Shown here piece after piece: positions 1 to 5,902 of a stretch of 6,018 nt of DNA; the stretch's first letter is position 1, and the number at the start of each line of letters is the position of its first letter. The position numbers and the translations under genes are program-made. The stretch is from assembly GCA_025450095.1 (NCBI GenBank), contig JANWID010000362.1, forward strand, positions 1 through 6,018. The letters are read 5' to 3'. The notes under the pieces were generated by a model. It saw only the letters and a list, made by a program, of their open reading frames with translations. It had not been told where the DNA came from and made no database searches. The stretch comes from Bacteroidia bacterium. GTDB taxonomy: Bacteria > Bacteroidota > Bacteroidia > AKYH767-A > OLB10.

Positions 1-611
1 ATATGAATGCGATCCTCCAGGAATTTACTCCTACCAAATTCAAATATTATGTTTCCAACGTTACACTCATTCGCAGTGATAATTCAGAATACAAGCTGCC
101 GCAAAGTTATTTCCTGGTAAACCAGGAAGATCCTGAATCGATGAAGCTGAATCTTACCAACCTCGCTTCCGGCTCTTATAAAGCCATTAAGTTCCTGGTA
201 GGTGTCGATAGCGCCCGCAATGTAAGTGGTGCGCAAGCGGGAGCACTGTCTCCTGACAATGCAATGTTCTGGGACTGGAATACAGGTTATATTTTTTTCA
301 AGCTTGAAGGAACATCACCTGCAATTCCGGGAGGCACACAGAATTTCGAATATCACATCGGAGGATTCCAGGGTCCTGATAATAATCTGCGTGAAGTTGC
401 TTTCGATTTCGATGGTGCTTTGATGAATCTTGCAGTCAACCGGCATCCGGAATTACATGTGGTAGTCGACGTATTACAGATTTTGTATGATCCTACACTT
501 ATTGATTTCAGCACATTCCCGGCAACCGTGAATATGCCCGGACCTTCCGCAACTGCTATCGCGGATAATTATACCGATATGTTCAATTTCGATCATCTTC
601 ATGATGATTGA
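1..611 (+). CDS. MbnP-like (copper-binding MbnP family) protein, 5'-truncated by window edge
   Basis: This is the C-terminal 202 residues of a protein of the MbnP-like family. The first in-window ATG (base 3) is probably internal, because the visible protein starts directly at the conserved FKYYVSNVTL strand and lacks a signal peptide or lipobox. Family hallmarks are FKYYVSN (13-19), GVDSARN (67-73), GALSPDNAMFWDWNTGYIFFKLEG (80-103), and a late ELHVVVDV strand (150-157). In methanotrophs, MbnP is a periplasmic copper-binding partner of the MauG-like diheme enzyme MbnH, which oxidises a tryptophan in it to kynurenine. W90 and W92 are candidate equivalents here, but I cannot align them. The C-terminus is His/Asp rich (FDHLHDD). 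The barrel gene follows after 38 bases, probably in one transcript; a MauG-like partner could lie upstream of the window. Family assignment is fairly sure; copper binding is inferred. Confidence 0.85.
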   Translation, partial: MNAILQEFTPTKFKYYVSNVTLIRSDNSEYKLPQSYFLVNQEDPESMKLNLTNLASGSYKAIKFLVGVDSARNVSGAQAGALSPDNAMFWDWNTGYIFFKLEGTSPAIPGGTQNFEYHIGGFQGPDNNLREVAFDFDGALMNLAVNRHPELHVVVDVLQILYDPTLIDFSTFPATVNMPGPSATAIADNYTDMFNFDHLHDD

Positions 612-649
612 GCAATTTGAATTTATTTCCAAAACTTAAATCTTGATTT

Positions 650-1576
650 ATGAAAAAATATATTGCATTCATAATTTTTCTGACTTACAGTGGTATCACA
701 AATGCCTGCGACTTCTGTAACAGTTACCTGGGATTAGATCCCGGGTTTAATAAAAACACGATTGCCCTCCGTGCAAACTTTCGTAAGGCTGAATGGCAGG
801 CACCATCGCCAACATTGAGACTTACACATGGAGGTACTCATACAGATATGGGCACACAGGAAACTCTGGAGGAGTCATTTTTTACTTCGGAATTATTTGT
901 GAAATATACTCCGTTTCCAAAGCTTCGTATTTATGCTACGCTGCCGTATACAATGAATACACTGGAATTCGGTGGTGTTTCTGAATCTCGGAGTGCACTT
1001 TCAGACCTTTCACTCATGGCCATGTACCAGTTGCTGAACAGTAAGAACACCGATAGCACCGGTGTTGGTCACAGATTATTTGCAGGAGCCGGTGTGAAAT
1101 TCCCAACCGGTAAATCGGAAGGCGCACAGGAAGTTGATATTCCCATGGCTCATCATCTTTATTCAGGAACCGGTAGCACGGATTACCTGGCTTGCCTTAC
1201 CTATATCGGGAAAGTAAAAAAGCTGGGCTGGAGTCTCGATGCCAGCTATAAGTTTAACGGTGAAAGCTGCACTGACTACCGGTATGGCAATACGATAAAT
1301 GTAAATCCTGTACTTTTTTATGAAACAAGAATCAAATCTGTAAAAATACTTCCTCATGCCGGTGCTCCTTATGAAGCCGGGGTGGAAGATGAATACAAAG
1401 GCGAAACCGTGCATGAAACAGGGGGCACAACCTGGTATGGAAGTGCGGGTGTTGATGTTTATTTCGGTGCGTTTTCGGTGACAACCGATTTCCGTCTGCC
1501 ATTTTACCACGATATGGGAACACAGATGTCCGAAGATCAATCATGGGTGTTTGGTTCTTTTAATTTTCACTTTTAA
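650..1576 (+). CDS. Outer-membrane beta-barrel (transporter-like) protein with N-terminal CxxC
   Basis: This 308-residue exported protein has a signal peptide (1-19, KKY then a hydrophobic core, ending TNA) and a predicted mature N-terminus CDFCNSYLGL, with C20 and C23 forming CxxC. The rest alternates short amphipathic strands with polar loops and ends in aromatic FGSFNFHF, a typical last strand of an outer-membrane barrel. GAGVKFPTGK (146-155) and SGTGSTD (172-178) resemble the 'transporter / phenol MetA-type' barrel family, but the substrate cannot be read from sequence. Loop histidines (H60, H64, H168, H169) and the N-terminal cysteines could bind metal, which would suit the MbnP-like gene upstream. 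TNAC is a poor lipobox, so type I cleavage is preferred, though lipidation at C20 is not excluded. The start gives a clean signal peptide after an A/T-rich leader. Most likely part of the MbnP-associated envelope cluster. Confidence 0.78.
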   Translation: MKKYIAFIIFLTYSGITNACDFCNSYLGLDPGFNKNTIALRANFRKAEWQAPSPTLRLTHGGTHTDMGTQETLEESFFTSELFVKYTPFPKLRIYATLPYTMNTLEFGGVSESRSALSDLSLMAMYQLLNSKNTDSTGVGHRLFAGAGVKFPTGKSEGAQEVDIPMAHHLYSGTGSTDYLACLTYIGKVKKLGWSLDASYKFNGESCTDYRYGNTINVNPVLFYETRIKSVKILPHAGAPYEAGVEDEYKGETVHETGGTTWYGSAGVDVYFGAFSVTTDFRLPFYHDMGTQMSEDQSWVFGSFNFHF

Positions 1577-1585
1577 AAACAGATT

Positions 1586-2044
1586 ATGCACGATAACAAA
1601 TTCACATTTCCAGGATTGTTAGTGGTCTTTTTGTTCACTGTGACTTCTTGCTGCAAGGACAGCGACATTCCACAGCCGTGGCCACCACCCGATGATGAGC
1701 TGGAAAGTTGTATTGAAGGAAAGAGCGGAACTACCACACTCGTATTAACTGCTGTTCACCACACCGATACTATTCCCGGTCAGCCGACTTATCCTGATAC
1801 AGCATACATAAAATTTAATACCAGTGAATTTCCCGGAGATGATGCTTCCTTGTACGATCTTGTTGTTGCTGGTACATTTCCCGATACTTCAATTGTTATT
1901 GACAGCATGTCGTGCGGCAACTATTATATTTTTATGACAGGGTTTGATGTGAGCATTGCGGAACGGGTCAAGGGAGGAATCCCGGTTGTCATTCACGATG
2001 AGGATGTGTTGCTGAATATAAAAGTTCCTGTAACGGAAGACTGA
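1586..2044 (+). CDS. Small surface-type lipoprotein, Ig-like/carboxypeptidase-regulatory-like fold, MbnP-cluster associated
   Basis: This 152-residue protein has a lipoprotein signal: a hydrophobic core at 11-19 and lipobox V19-T20-S21-C22. C22 is followed by CKDSD, a Lys/Asp-rich start resembling the Bacteroidota lipoprotein export signal, so it may sit on the outer face of the outer membrane. A proline-rich linker (PQPWPPPDDE, 29-38) leads to a compact beta domain with TLVLTAVHHTD, TAYIKFNTSEFPG, a CGNYYIF strand, and KGGIPVVI...LLNIKVPVTED at the end. The strand pattern suggests an Ig-like or carboxypeptidase-regulatory-like sandwich, but I recognise no named family. Paired histidines H58-H59 are possible metal ligands. 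It begins 9 bases after the barrel gene stop, so the two are almost certainly co-transcribed and may act together. The ATG at 1586 is the only start giving the full signal. Function unknown. Confidence 0.75.
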   Translation: MHDNKFTFPGLLVVFLFTVTSCCKDSDIPQPWPPPDDELESCIEGKSGTTTLVLTAVHHTDTIPGQPTYPDTAYIKFNTSEFPGDDASLYDLVVAGTFPDTSIVIDSMSCGNYYIFMTGFDVSIAERVKGGIPVVIHDEDVLLNIKVPVTED

Positions 2045-2048
2045 TTTT

Positions 2049-2079
2049 TTCCCCGGTTAGTAGCTATTTAATATATTTG
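2049..2079 (+). promoter_or_regulatory. Candidate Bacteroidota promoter for the two-component operon
   Basis: TATATTTG at 2072-2079 is an exact match to the Bacteroidota sigma -7 element TAnnTTTG. Twenty bases upstream lies TTC (2049-2051), one base off the usual -33 TTG, so the upstream element is weak. A start site a few bases after the -7 element, near 2085, would give a leader of about 27 bases to the ATG at 2112 and almost no leader for the ATG at 2088. This is a motif match only; no transcript data are available. Confidence 0.5.
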
Positions 2080-2111
2080 GCCATGAGATGAAGTTCATGG
2101 CCAATTTTATT
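2077..2111 (+). terminator. 10-bp hairpin with T-rich tail between operons (possible terminator)
   Basis: TTGGCCATGA (2077-2086) and TCATGGCCAA (2095-2104) are perfect inverted repeats around an 8-base loop, followed by TTTTATT. The hairpin starts 32 bases after the lipoprotein stop and ends 7 bases before the ATG at 2112. It fits an intrinsic terminator for the upstream operon, with only a moderately GC-rich stem and an interrupted T run. Its left arm overlaps the -7 promoter element, so only readthrough RNA would carry the complete hairpin. Confidence 0.5.
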
Positions 2112-4010
2112 ATGAAGCGTTTCTTGATATTCTGGATGACATTTGTGTGCCTGGTGCCGCAGATTTATGCGCAATCACCCCTGCCAGCAGACGAAGCTGC
2201 CGCGATGGATCCGCATTTAAAAAAACTGGCCGATCATGCCAGGAAGTTTTATAACGGGAACCCGGATTCTTTAACCTGGTATGGTCAGCTGATTCTGGAT
2301 TATTCGGTCGAAAAAAATAATTCATTGGGAATAGCTGAGGCCTACAATATCCTGGGAGTAGCTGAACAGGATAAGGAAAATATCGCTGCATCAATTGATT
2401 TTTATAAAAAAGGAATTGAAGTTGCATCCCGGAATGGACTGGACAGAACACATTCAGCATTATTACTTAACCTCGGGAATGCTGAAGAAAGTTTCAGCAA
2501 TTATGTTTCCTCGCTGGAGCATTACCTTAAAAGTGCGAAGCTGAAAGAAAAGTTAAACGACAGCCTGGGAATGGCAAAGTGTCTGAACAATATCGCTCAG
2601 ATTTATTCACGACAGGGAAATCCCAAAGAAGCGCTGGTGTATTTTCAAAAATCACTTGACATCAAAATACAATTTAATGACACCAATAGCATAGCCAAAA
2701 CCTATAATAATATGGGGGTGGTAACAAACGATCTTAATGATCATGAAAAGGCGCTTCAATACCTGACGATTTCACGCGATTATTATATTGAACTCGGGCG
2801 GACTGGTGATGTGGCGATGGTATCAGGAAACATTGCGCTTACATACGACCTGATGGGCAAGGAGGACACGGCACTCATTTATTATTTGCAAGCAATGGAG
2901 ATCCTGGAACGGGAAGGAGATCAATATGATATTGTTGTTAACCGTATCAACACGGGTAGCCTGCTTTTGGAAATGAATGATCTGGAACGTGCGGAAAAAT
3001 TCCTGCTCCAGGGACTCCGAGAAGGAAAAGCGCTCAATTCGAATGAAGATATCCGCGAAGCCTGCAAGTACCTGGCATTGCTTTATGTAAAGAAGAATGA
3101 TTACCGGAAAGCATACGATTATCAGACGCAATATCAGGTGGTGAGCGATTCCATATTGAATGCTGAAAAAGCGGCGACTTTATCAGAAATGCATGTACGG
3201 TATGAATCGGAAAAAAAAGATAAAGAAAATAATCTGTTGACAAAGGAAAATGAATTGCAGAGCATTCTACTTGAGCGCAATCGTTATCTGAATTATGGCC
3301 TTATCATTTTATCGGTCCTGATTATTGCAATCGCAGTTTTGCTGATACGGCAGGCGCGACTTTCTGCACGGCAACAGGCAACTGAATTGGAGCAAAAAGT
3401 ACTTCGGTCACAAATGAATCCACATTTCATTTTCAACTCCCTGCAATCCATTCAGGGATTCATTTTTGAAAGTAACGCACTGGAAGCGGGAAAATATCTT
3501 TCCGATTTTGCAAAGCTGATGCGTTTGATCCTGGAAAATTCAAAATCGGAATATATTACGTTGTCAAAAGAAACAGAAACATTGCACTATTACCTTCTGT
3601 TACAACAGCTGCGTTTTTCGGGCAAGCTGGATTACAGTTTTGAAGTAGATAACACCATTGACCAGGATGCATTTATGGTTCCTCCAATGCTGTTGCAGCC
3701 GGCAATTGAAAATGCCATTGAACATGGGATACGGTGGAAAACAGATCCCGGAAAAATTATTGTGAAAATACGACGTGAAGGAGATTATTTTATATTTGTC
3801 GTGGAAGATGATGGTGTAGGACGCGGATATAAACCTGTACCTTCCTCTAACGGAACTAACCACAAGTCTCTTTCTACAATTATTACCCGCGAACGATTGG
3901 AGCTGATTAATAAAAAATCCTCCGGGAAAATAAGCATGTCGATAACCGACCTGCATGATCCCTCAGGTACCCGTGTTGAATTTGCTATTCCCGTTAAGGA
4001 AGCTGTATGA
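2112..4010 (+). CDS. TPR-containing sensor histidine kinase, LytS/His_kinase type
   Basis: This 632-residue inner-membrane sensor probably phosphorylates the LytTR regulator encoded next. Domains in order: signal peptide (MKRFLIFW...IYAQ, 1-21); about seven TPR units (75-350) in the periplasm; a charged coiled coil (351-393); one membrane helix (394-412); a cytoplasmic linker helix; then the His_kinase region. The H-box is QMNPHFIFNSL with phospho-acceptor H438, the N-box is PPMLLQPAIENAIEHG with N534, the G-box is EDDGVGRG (565-572), and the late SGT motif is near 618. All key residues are present, so it should be active. The TPRs suggest sensing through a protein or peptide partner rather than a small ligand. 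I chose ATG 2112 over the in-frame ATG 2088 (8 residues longer) because it gives a cleaner signal peptide and lies after the hairpin and predicted start site. Its stop overlaps the regulator start (ATGA). Confidence 0.93.
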   Translation: MKRFLIFWMTFVCLVPQIYAQSPLPADEAAAMDPHLKKLADHARKFYNGNPDSLTWYGQLILDYSVEKNNSLGIAEAYNILGVAEQDKENIAASIDFYKKGIEVASRNGLDRTHSALLLNLGNAEESFSNYVSSLEHYLKSAKLKEKLNDSLGMAKCLNNIAQIYSRQGNPKEALVYFQKSLDIKIQFNDTNSIAKTYNNMGVVTNDLNDHEKALQYLTISRDYYIELGRTGDVAMVSGNIALTYDLMGKEDTALIYYLQAMEILEREGDQYDIVVNRINTGSLLLEMNDLERAEKFLLQGLREGKALNSNEDIREACKYLALLYVKKNDYRKAYDYQTQYQVVSDSILNAEKAATLSEMHVRYESEKKDKENNLLTKENELQSILLERNRYLNYGLIILSVLIIAIAVLLIRQARLSARQQATELEQKVLRSQMNPHFIFNSLQSIQGFIFESNALEAGKYLSDFAKLMRLILENSKSEYITLSKETETLHYYLLLQQLRFSGKLDYSFEVDNTIDQDAFMVPPMLLQPAIENAIEHGIRWKTDPGKIIVKIRREGDYFIFVVEDDGVGRGYKPVPSSNGTNHKSLSTIITRERLELINKKSSGKISMSITDLHDPSGTRVEFAIPVKEAV

Positions 4011-4771
4011 TAGTTAATAAAGGTCCTTCTCTTCTTATTGTTGATGATGAAACAAAAGCCCGCGAAGCTATCAGGGCTGTAATCCGGCTTACCGATACCG
4101 TTACCGGGGATATCCGGGAAGCATCCGGCGTTGCGGATGCGAAGGAGAAGATCAATACGATGGCGCCTGATATCGTGTTGCTGGATGTACAGCTGAAAGA
4201 CGGTACGGGGTTCGACCTGCTACAACAACTGGAACATCCATTGCCTGCAATTATTTTTATCACGGCTTACGAACAGCACGCATTATCCGCTTTCCGTTTC
4301 AGCGCTATTGATTATATTCTGAAGCCTGTTGATCCTATGCTGTTGAAGGAAGCAATTGATAAAGCAGTAAAACAACTTTCAGTCACTGACAGGGAAGTTC
4401 AATTGCAACAACTGCTCAATGCGATTACAAATCCCGCAAAGGAGCATAAGAAAATTGTGTTGAAAACTACAGAGCAAATACACGTTGTCAGGGTTAAGGA
4501 AATTACGCGCCTGGAGGCTGATAAAAATTACACCACTTTCTTCCTGGATTCCGGTGTAAAAATACTGGTGAGTAGAACACTAAAGGAATATGATGAATTA
4601 CTTACCGCTTTCGGATTTATCCGCGTTCACCAGAGCCACCTGGTTAACGCTGATTTTATTGACCGTTTCGACAAACGCGACGGTGGCTTCCTGATCCTAA
4701 AGGACAAAACAAACGTTCCGGTTTCTTCGCGCAAGCGGGAAGAAGTGATCCGCACACTGGAAAAATTCTGA
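4007..4771 (+). CDS. LytTR-family response regulator (REC-LytTR)
   Basis: This 254-residue cytoplasmic transcription regulator has a receiver domain at about 7-125: acidic pair D13-D14, phospho-acceptor D60 in DIVLLDVQL, T86 in FITAYEQ, and K106 in YILKPVDP. A short linker leads to a LytTR DNA-binding domain at about 148-254, with ITRLEADKNYTTFFL, SRTLKEYDELL, RVHQSHLVN and the closing VPVSSRKREEV. All phosphorylation-site residues are intact. The length is normal for the family. Its ATG overlaps the kinase stop in ATGA, giving translational coupling and marking the kinase as its cognate partner. Targets are unknown: the LipL32-like gene downstream, the MbnP cluster upstream, and distant loci are all possible. 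I found no convincing pair of LytTR-type direct repeats in the flanking intergenic regions. Confidence 0.95.
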   Translation: MIVNKGPSLLIVDDETKAREAIRAVIRLTDTVTGDIREASGVADAKEKINTMAPDIVLLDVQLKDGTGFDLLQQLEHPLPAIIFITAYEQHALSAFRFSAIDYILKPVDPMLLKEAIDKAVKQLSVTDREVQLQQLLNAITNPAKEHKKIVLKTTEQIHVVRVKEITRLEADKNYTTFFLDSGVKILVSRTLKEYDELLTAFGFIRVHQSHLVNADFIDRFDKRDGGFLILKDKTNVPVSSRKREEVIRTLEKF

Positions 4772-4849
4772 ACGGATACATCATCACCAACGCTTATTCA
4801 TTAATCGGTAGCGGATATTCAAAATGAATTTCCGGCAACATCGTTTTTT

Positions 4850-4857
4850 TAATTTTC
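4850..4857 (+). promoter_or_regulatory. Weak candidate -7 element for the LipL32-like gene
   Basis: TAATTTTC differs from TAnnTTTG only in the last base and lies 32 bases before the ATG at 4890, a sensible distance for a short leader. No good TTG stands 19-20 bases upstream. The 118-base gap after the regulator stop is otherwise AT-rich and shows no clear terminator hairpin, so readthrough from the regulator operon is also possible. The leader just before the ATG is A-rich with no Shine-Dalgarno sequence, usual for this phylum. Confidence 0.25.
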
Positions 4858-4889
4858 GGTATTCAACAACTTAAAATTCGAAAATCGAT

Positions 4890-5603
4890 ATGAAGACCAA
4901 TGTTATTATTACTGTCGGAACAGCCCTTGCTCTCCTCGCAGCAGGCACATCATCAAATGCGCAAAAGCTTGATAAGTTTGGTGCAGATATGGGAAAAAAA
5001 ACTGCTATGGGAAAAGAAATCCGTGTTCCTTATTCGGACCTGGTGAGCTATTACGGTTACATTAAGCCAGGTTCAAAGCCCGATGAAGAACGTGGCGGAA
5101 AAAATTATTATTACCTCTATGTATGGATTCCTGCTGTTGCACCGGAACTGGGTATCCGGATGATTTCACCGGTGCCGGAAAAAATGAATCCGGAGGCGAC
5201 TGATTTTGTTGCAGCCGACTTCAAGGATAATGGATCAGACCGTAAAAATTTCTTCGATACCTGGGTTACTCTCGAAAAAGCTGCTGGTGTAACCAGTGCA
5301 TCCGATATCACTGCGAAAGGTAAATCAGCATCCTGGAGTTCGTTTGGTGTGAATGATGATTCCGGTGAAATGCCTGCACAACCTTCTGGAAGCAATTACA
5401 ACAGCCTGATGCGGGTAACCAGCGAAACAAGTGATCCGCTCAAATCGCTTACCGTAGGATTGTATCGCATTGGTTTCACAACTTACAAAACCGGTGAAGT
5501 GCAGGGAACTTTCCTGGCTCAGATCGGTGCGTCGGTTAAATTACCCGGAGTGCAGGTGTCCAAAGATCTTGAATCACTTGAAAAAGCAGTTGCTGCAAAA
5601 TAA
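4890..5603 (+). CDS. LipL32-family secreted protein (homologue of the Leptospira major surface lipoprotein), not lipidated
   Basis: This 237-residue exported protein has a signal peptide MKTNVIITVG...SSNAQ (cleavage near 24-25). The mature part matches my recollection of Leptospira LipL32 throughout: YSDLVSYYGYIKPG (48-61), YYLYVWIPAVAPELGIRMISP (74-94), FFDTW (121-125), NYNSLMRV (169-176), and GLYRIGFTTYKTGEVQGTF (190-208), in the same order. LipL32 is a calcium-binding jelly-roll protein. Residues matching its calcium site seem kept (D123, T124, N155-D156-D157, Y170), but the long poly-Asp run of Leptospira is reduced to NDD. Unlike LipL32 there is no cysteine anywhere, so it cannot be a lipoprotein and is probably periplasmic or released. 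The C-terminus is helical (SKDLESLEKAVAAK), as in LipL32. It stands alone, 118 bases after the LytTR regulator. Family assignment is strong; role unknown. Confidence 0.9.
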   Translation: MKTNVIITVGTALALLAAGTSSNAQKLDKFGADMGKKTAMGKEIRVPYSDLVSYYGYIKPGSKPDEERGGKNYYYLYVWIPAVAPELGIRMISPVPEKMNPEATDFVAADFKDNGSDRKNFFDTWVTLEKAAGVTSASDITAKGKSASWSSFGVNDDSGEMPAQPSGSNYNSLMRVTSETSDPLKSLTVGLYRIGFTTYKTGEVQGTFLAQIGASVKLPGVQVSKDLESLEKAVAAK

Positions 5604-5625
5604 ACAGAGGTGCGTCTGCCTGTTT
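5602..5625 (+). terminator. Weak terminator-like hairpin after the LipL32-like gene
   Basis: AAACAG (5602-5607) pairs with CTGTTT (5620-5625), and one more G-C pair is possible past a bulged A. The left arm overlaps the TAA stop codon. The T run is short and partly inside the stem, so this is a weak candidate; the stronger GC-rich hairpin at 5806-5872 could serve as the real end of transcription. Confidence 0.3.
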
Positions 5626-5722
5626 TAGATAGGGATGAGTAGAATACGGAAGCTTGTAAGAGTACAACCTGTGGATTATTATTAGGATAAATGAATACTT
5701 GAGCATTCTGCTAATATGATGC

Positions 5723-5788
5723 GATTCCTCGCTACGCCATTGAAGCATGCGCTTACGCTTGGCTTCAAAGCTACGCTCGGAATGACGA
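5723..5788 (-). repeat. REP-like intergenic repeat (GTCATTCCGAG...CGAGGAATC class)
   Basis: Read on the minus strand, this element begins TCGTCATTCCGAGCGTAGC and ends GCGAGGAATC, the hallmark ends of a short repeat class common between genes in Bacteroidota and some other bacteria. Inside, TTGAAGC (5740-5746) and GCTTCAA (5762-5768) form a perfect 7-bp stem, and ATTCC/GGAAT (5724-5728, 5779-5783) pair at the ends. GCTACGC occurs twice (5731-5737, 5770-5776). Its translation yields the spurious RHSERS-type peptide typical of such repeats. Copy number in the genome cannot be seen here. Confidence 0.6.
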
Positions 5789-5902
5789 TACCTAGTGAGG
5801 AAAGTGCGGGCGGCGGATGCGGATAATGTCAATTATTTCACTGATGTTTCTGTTGCCGCATCCGCCGCCCGCTTTAAACACACTCCTTACTGTCATCCCG
5901 AG
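5776..5902. repeat. Outer arms of a nested palindrome
   Basis: CTCGGAATGAC (5776-5786) and GTCATCCCGAG (5892-5902) are inverted copies matching at 10 of 11 bases. Just inside, AGTGAGG (5794-5800) and CCTTACT (5885-5891) can pair over 7 bp with one G-U wobble. Together with the perfect 17-bp core stem this gives a long interrupted hairpin of about 127 bases. The left outer arm is also the end of the REP-like repeat, so two divergent copies of that repeat end may flank the core. Confidence 0.55.
5806..5872. repeat. Perfect 17-bp GC-rich inverted repeat (33-base loop)
   Basis: Bases 5806-5822 (GCGGGCGGCGGATGCGG) and 5856-5872 are exact reverse complements around a 33-base AT-rich loop. The stem is far more GC-rich than the surrounding DNA. 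The right arm is followed only by TTTAAAC, a poor T run for a terminator on the plus strand. It could be a long-loop terminator, the core of a mobile palindromic element, or a folded RNA. Confidence 0.8.

Noticed and set aside
592..608. ATCATC/GATGAT hairpin at the end of the MbnP-like gene as a terminator
   Set aside because: AT-rich 6-bp stem with no T run, inside coding sequence; explained by the codons for the His/Asp tail.
1163..1540. 125-codon minus-strand open frame inside the barrel gene
   Set aside because: It is fully antisense to a well-supported gene and its protein has no recognisable features.
2053..2061. LytTR-type binding repeat (partial match around GTTAGT)
   Set aside because: Two of nine positions disagree with the consensus and no second repeat stands at the required spacing.
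2088..2111. Upstream in-frame ATG (2088) as the kinase start
   Set aside because: It lies in the hairpin loop and only a few bases after the predicted transcription start; starting at 2112 gives a standard signal peptide. Kept only as an alternative.
5766..5773. Minus-strand TAGCTTTG matching the -7 promoter consensus
   Set aside because: It lies inside the repeat, has no TTG at the right spacing, and no minus-strand gene follows.
5536..5832. 98-codon minus-strand open frame with an RHSERS-type peptide
   Set aside because: It overlaps the end of the LipL32-like gene on the opposite strand and its N-terminal half is a translation of the REP-like repeat, a well-known source of false genes.
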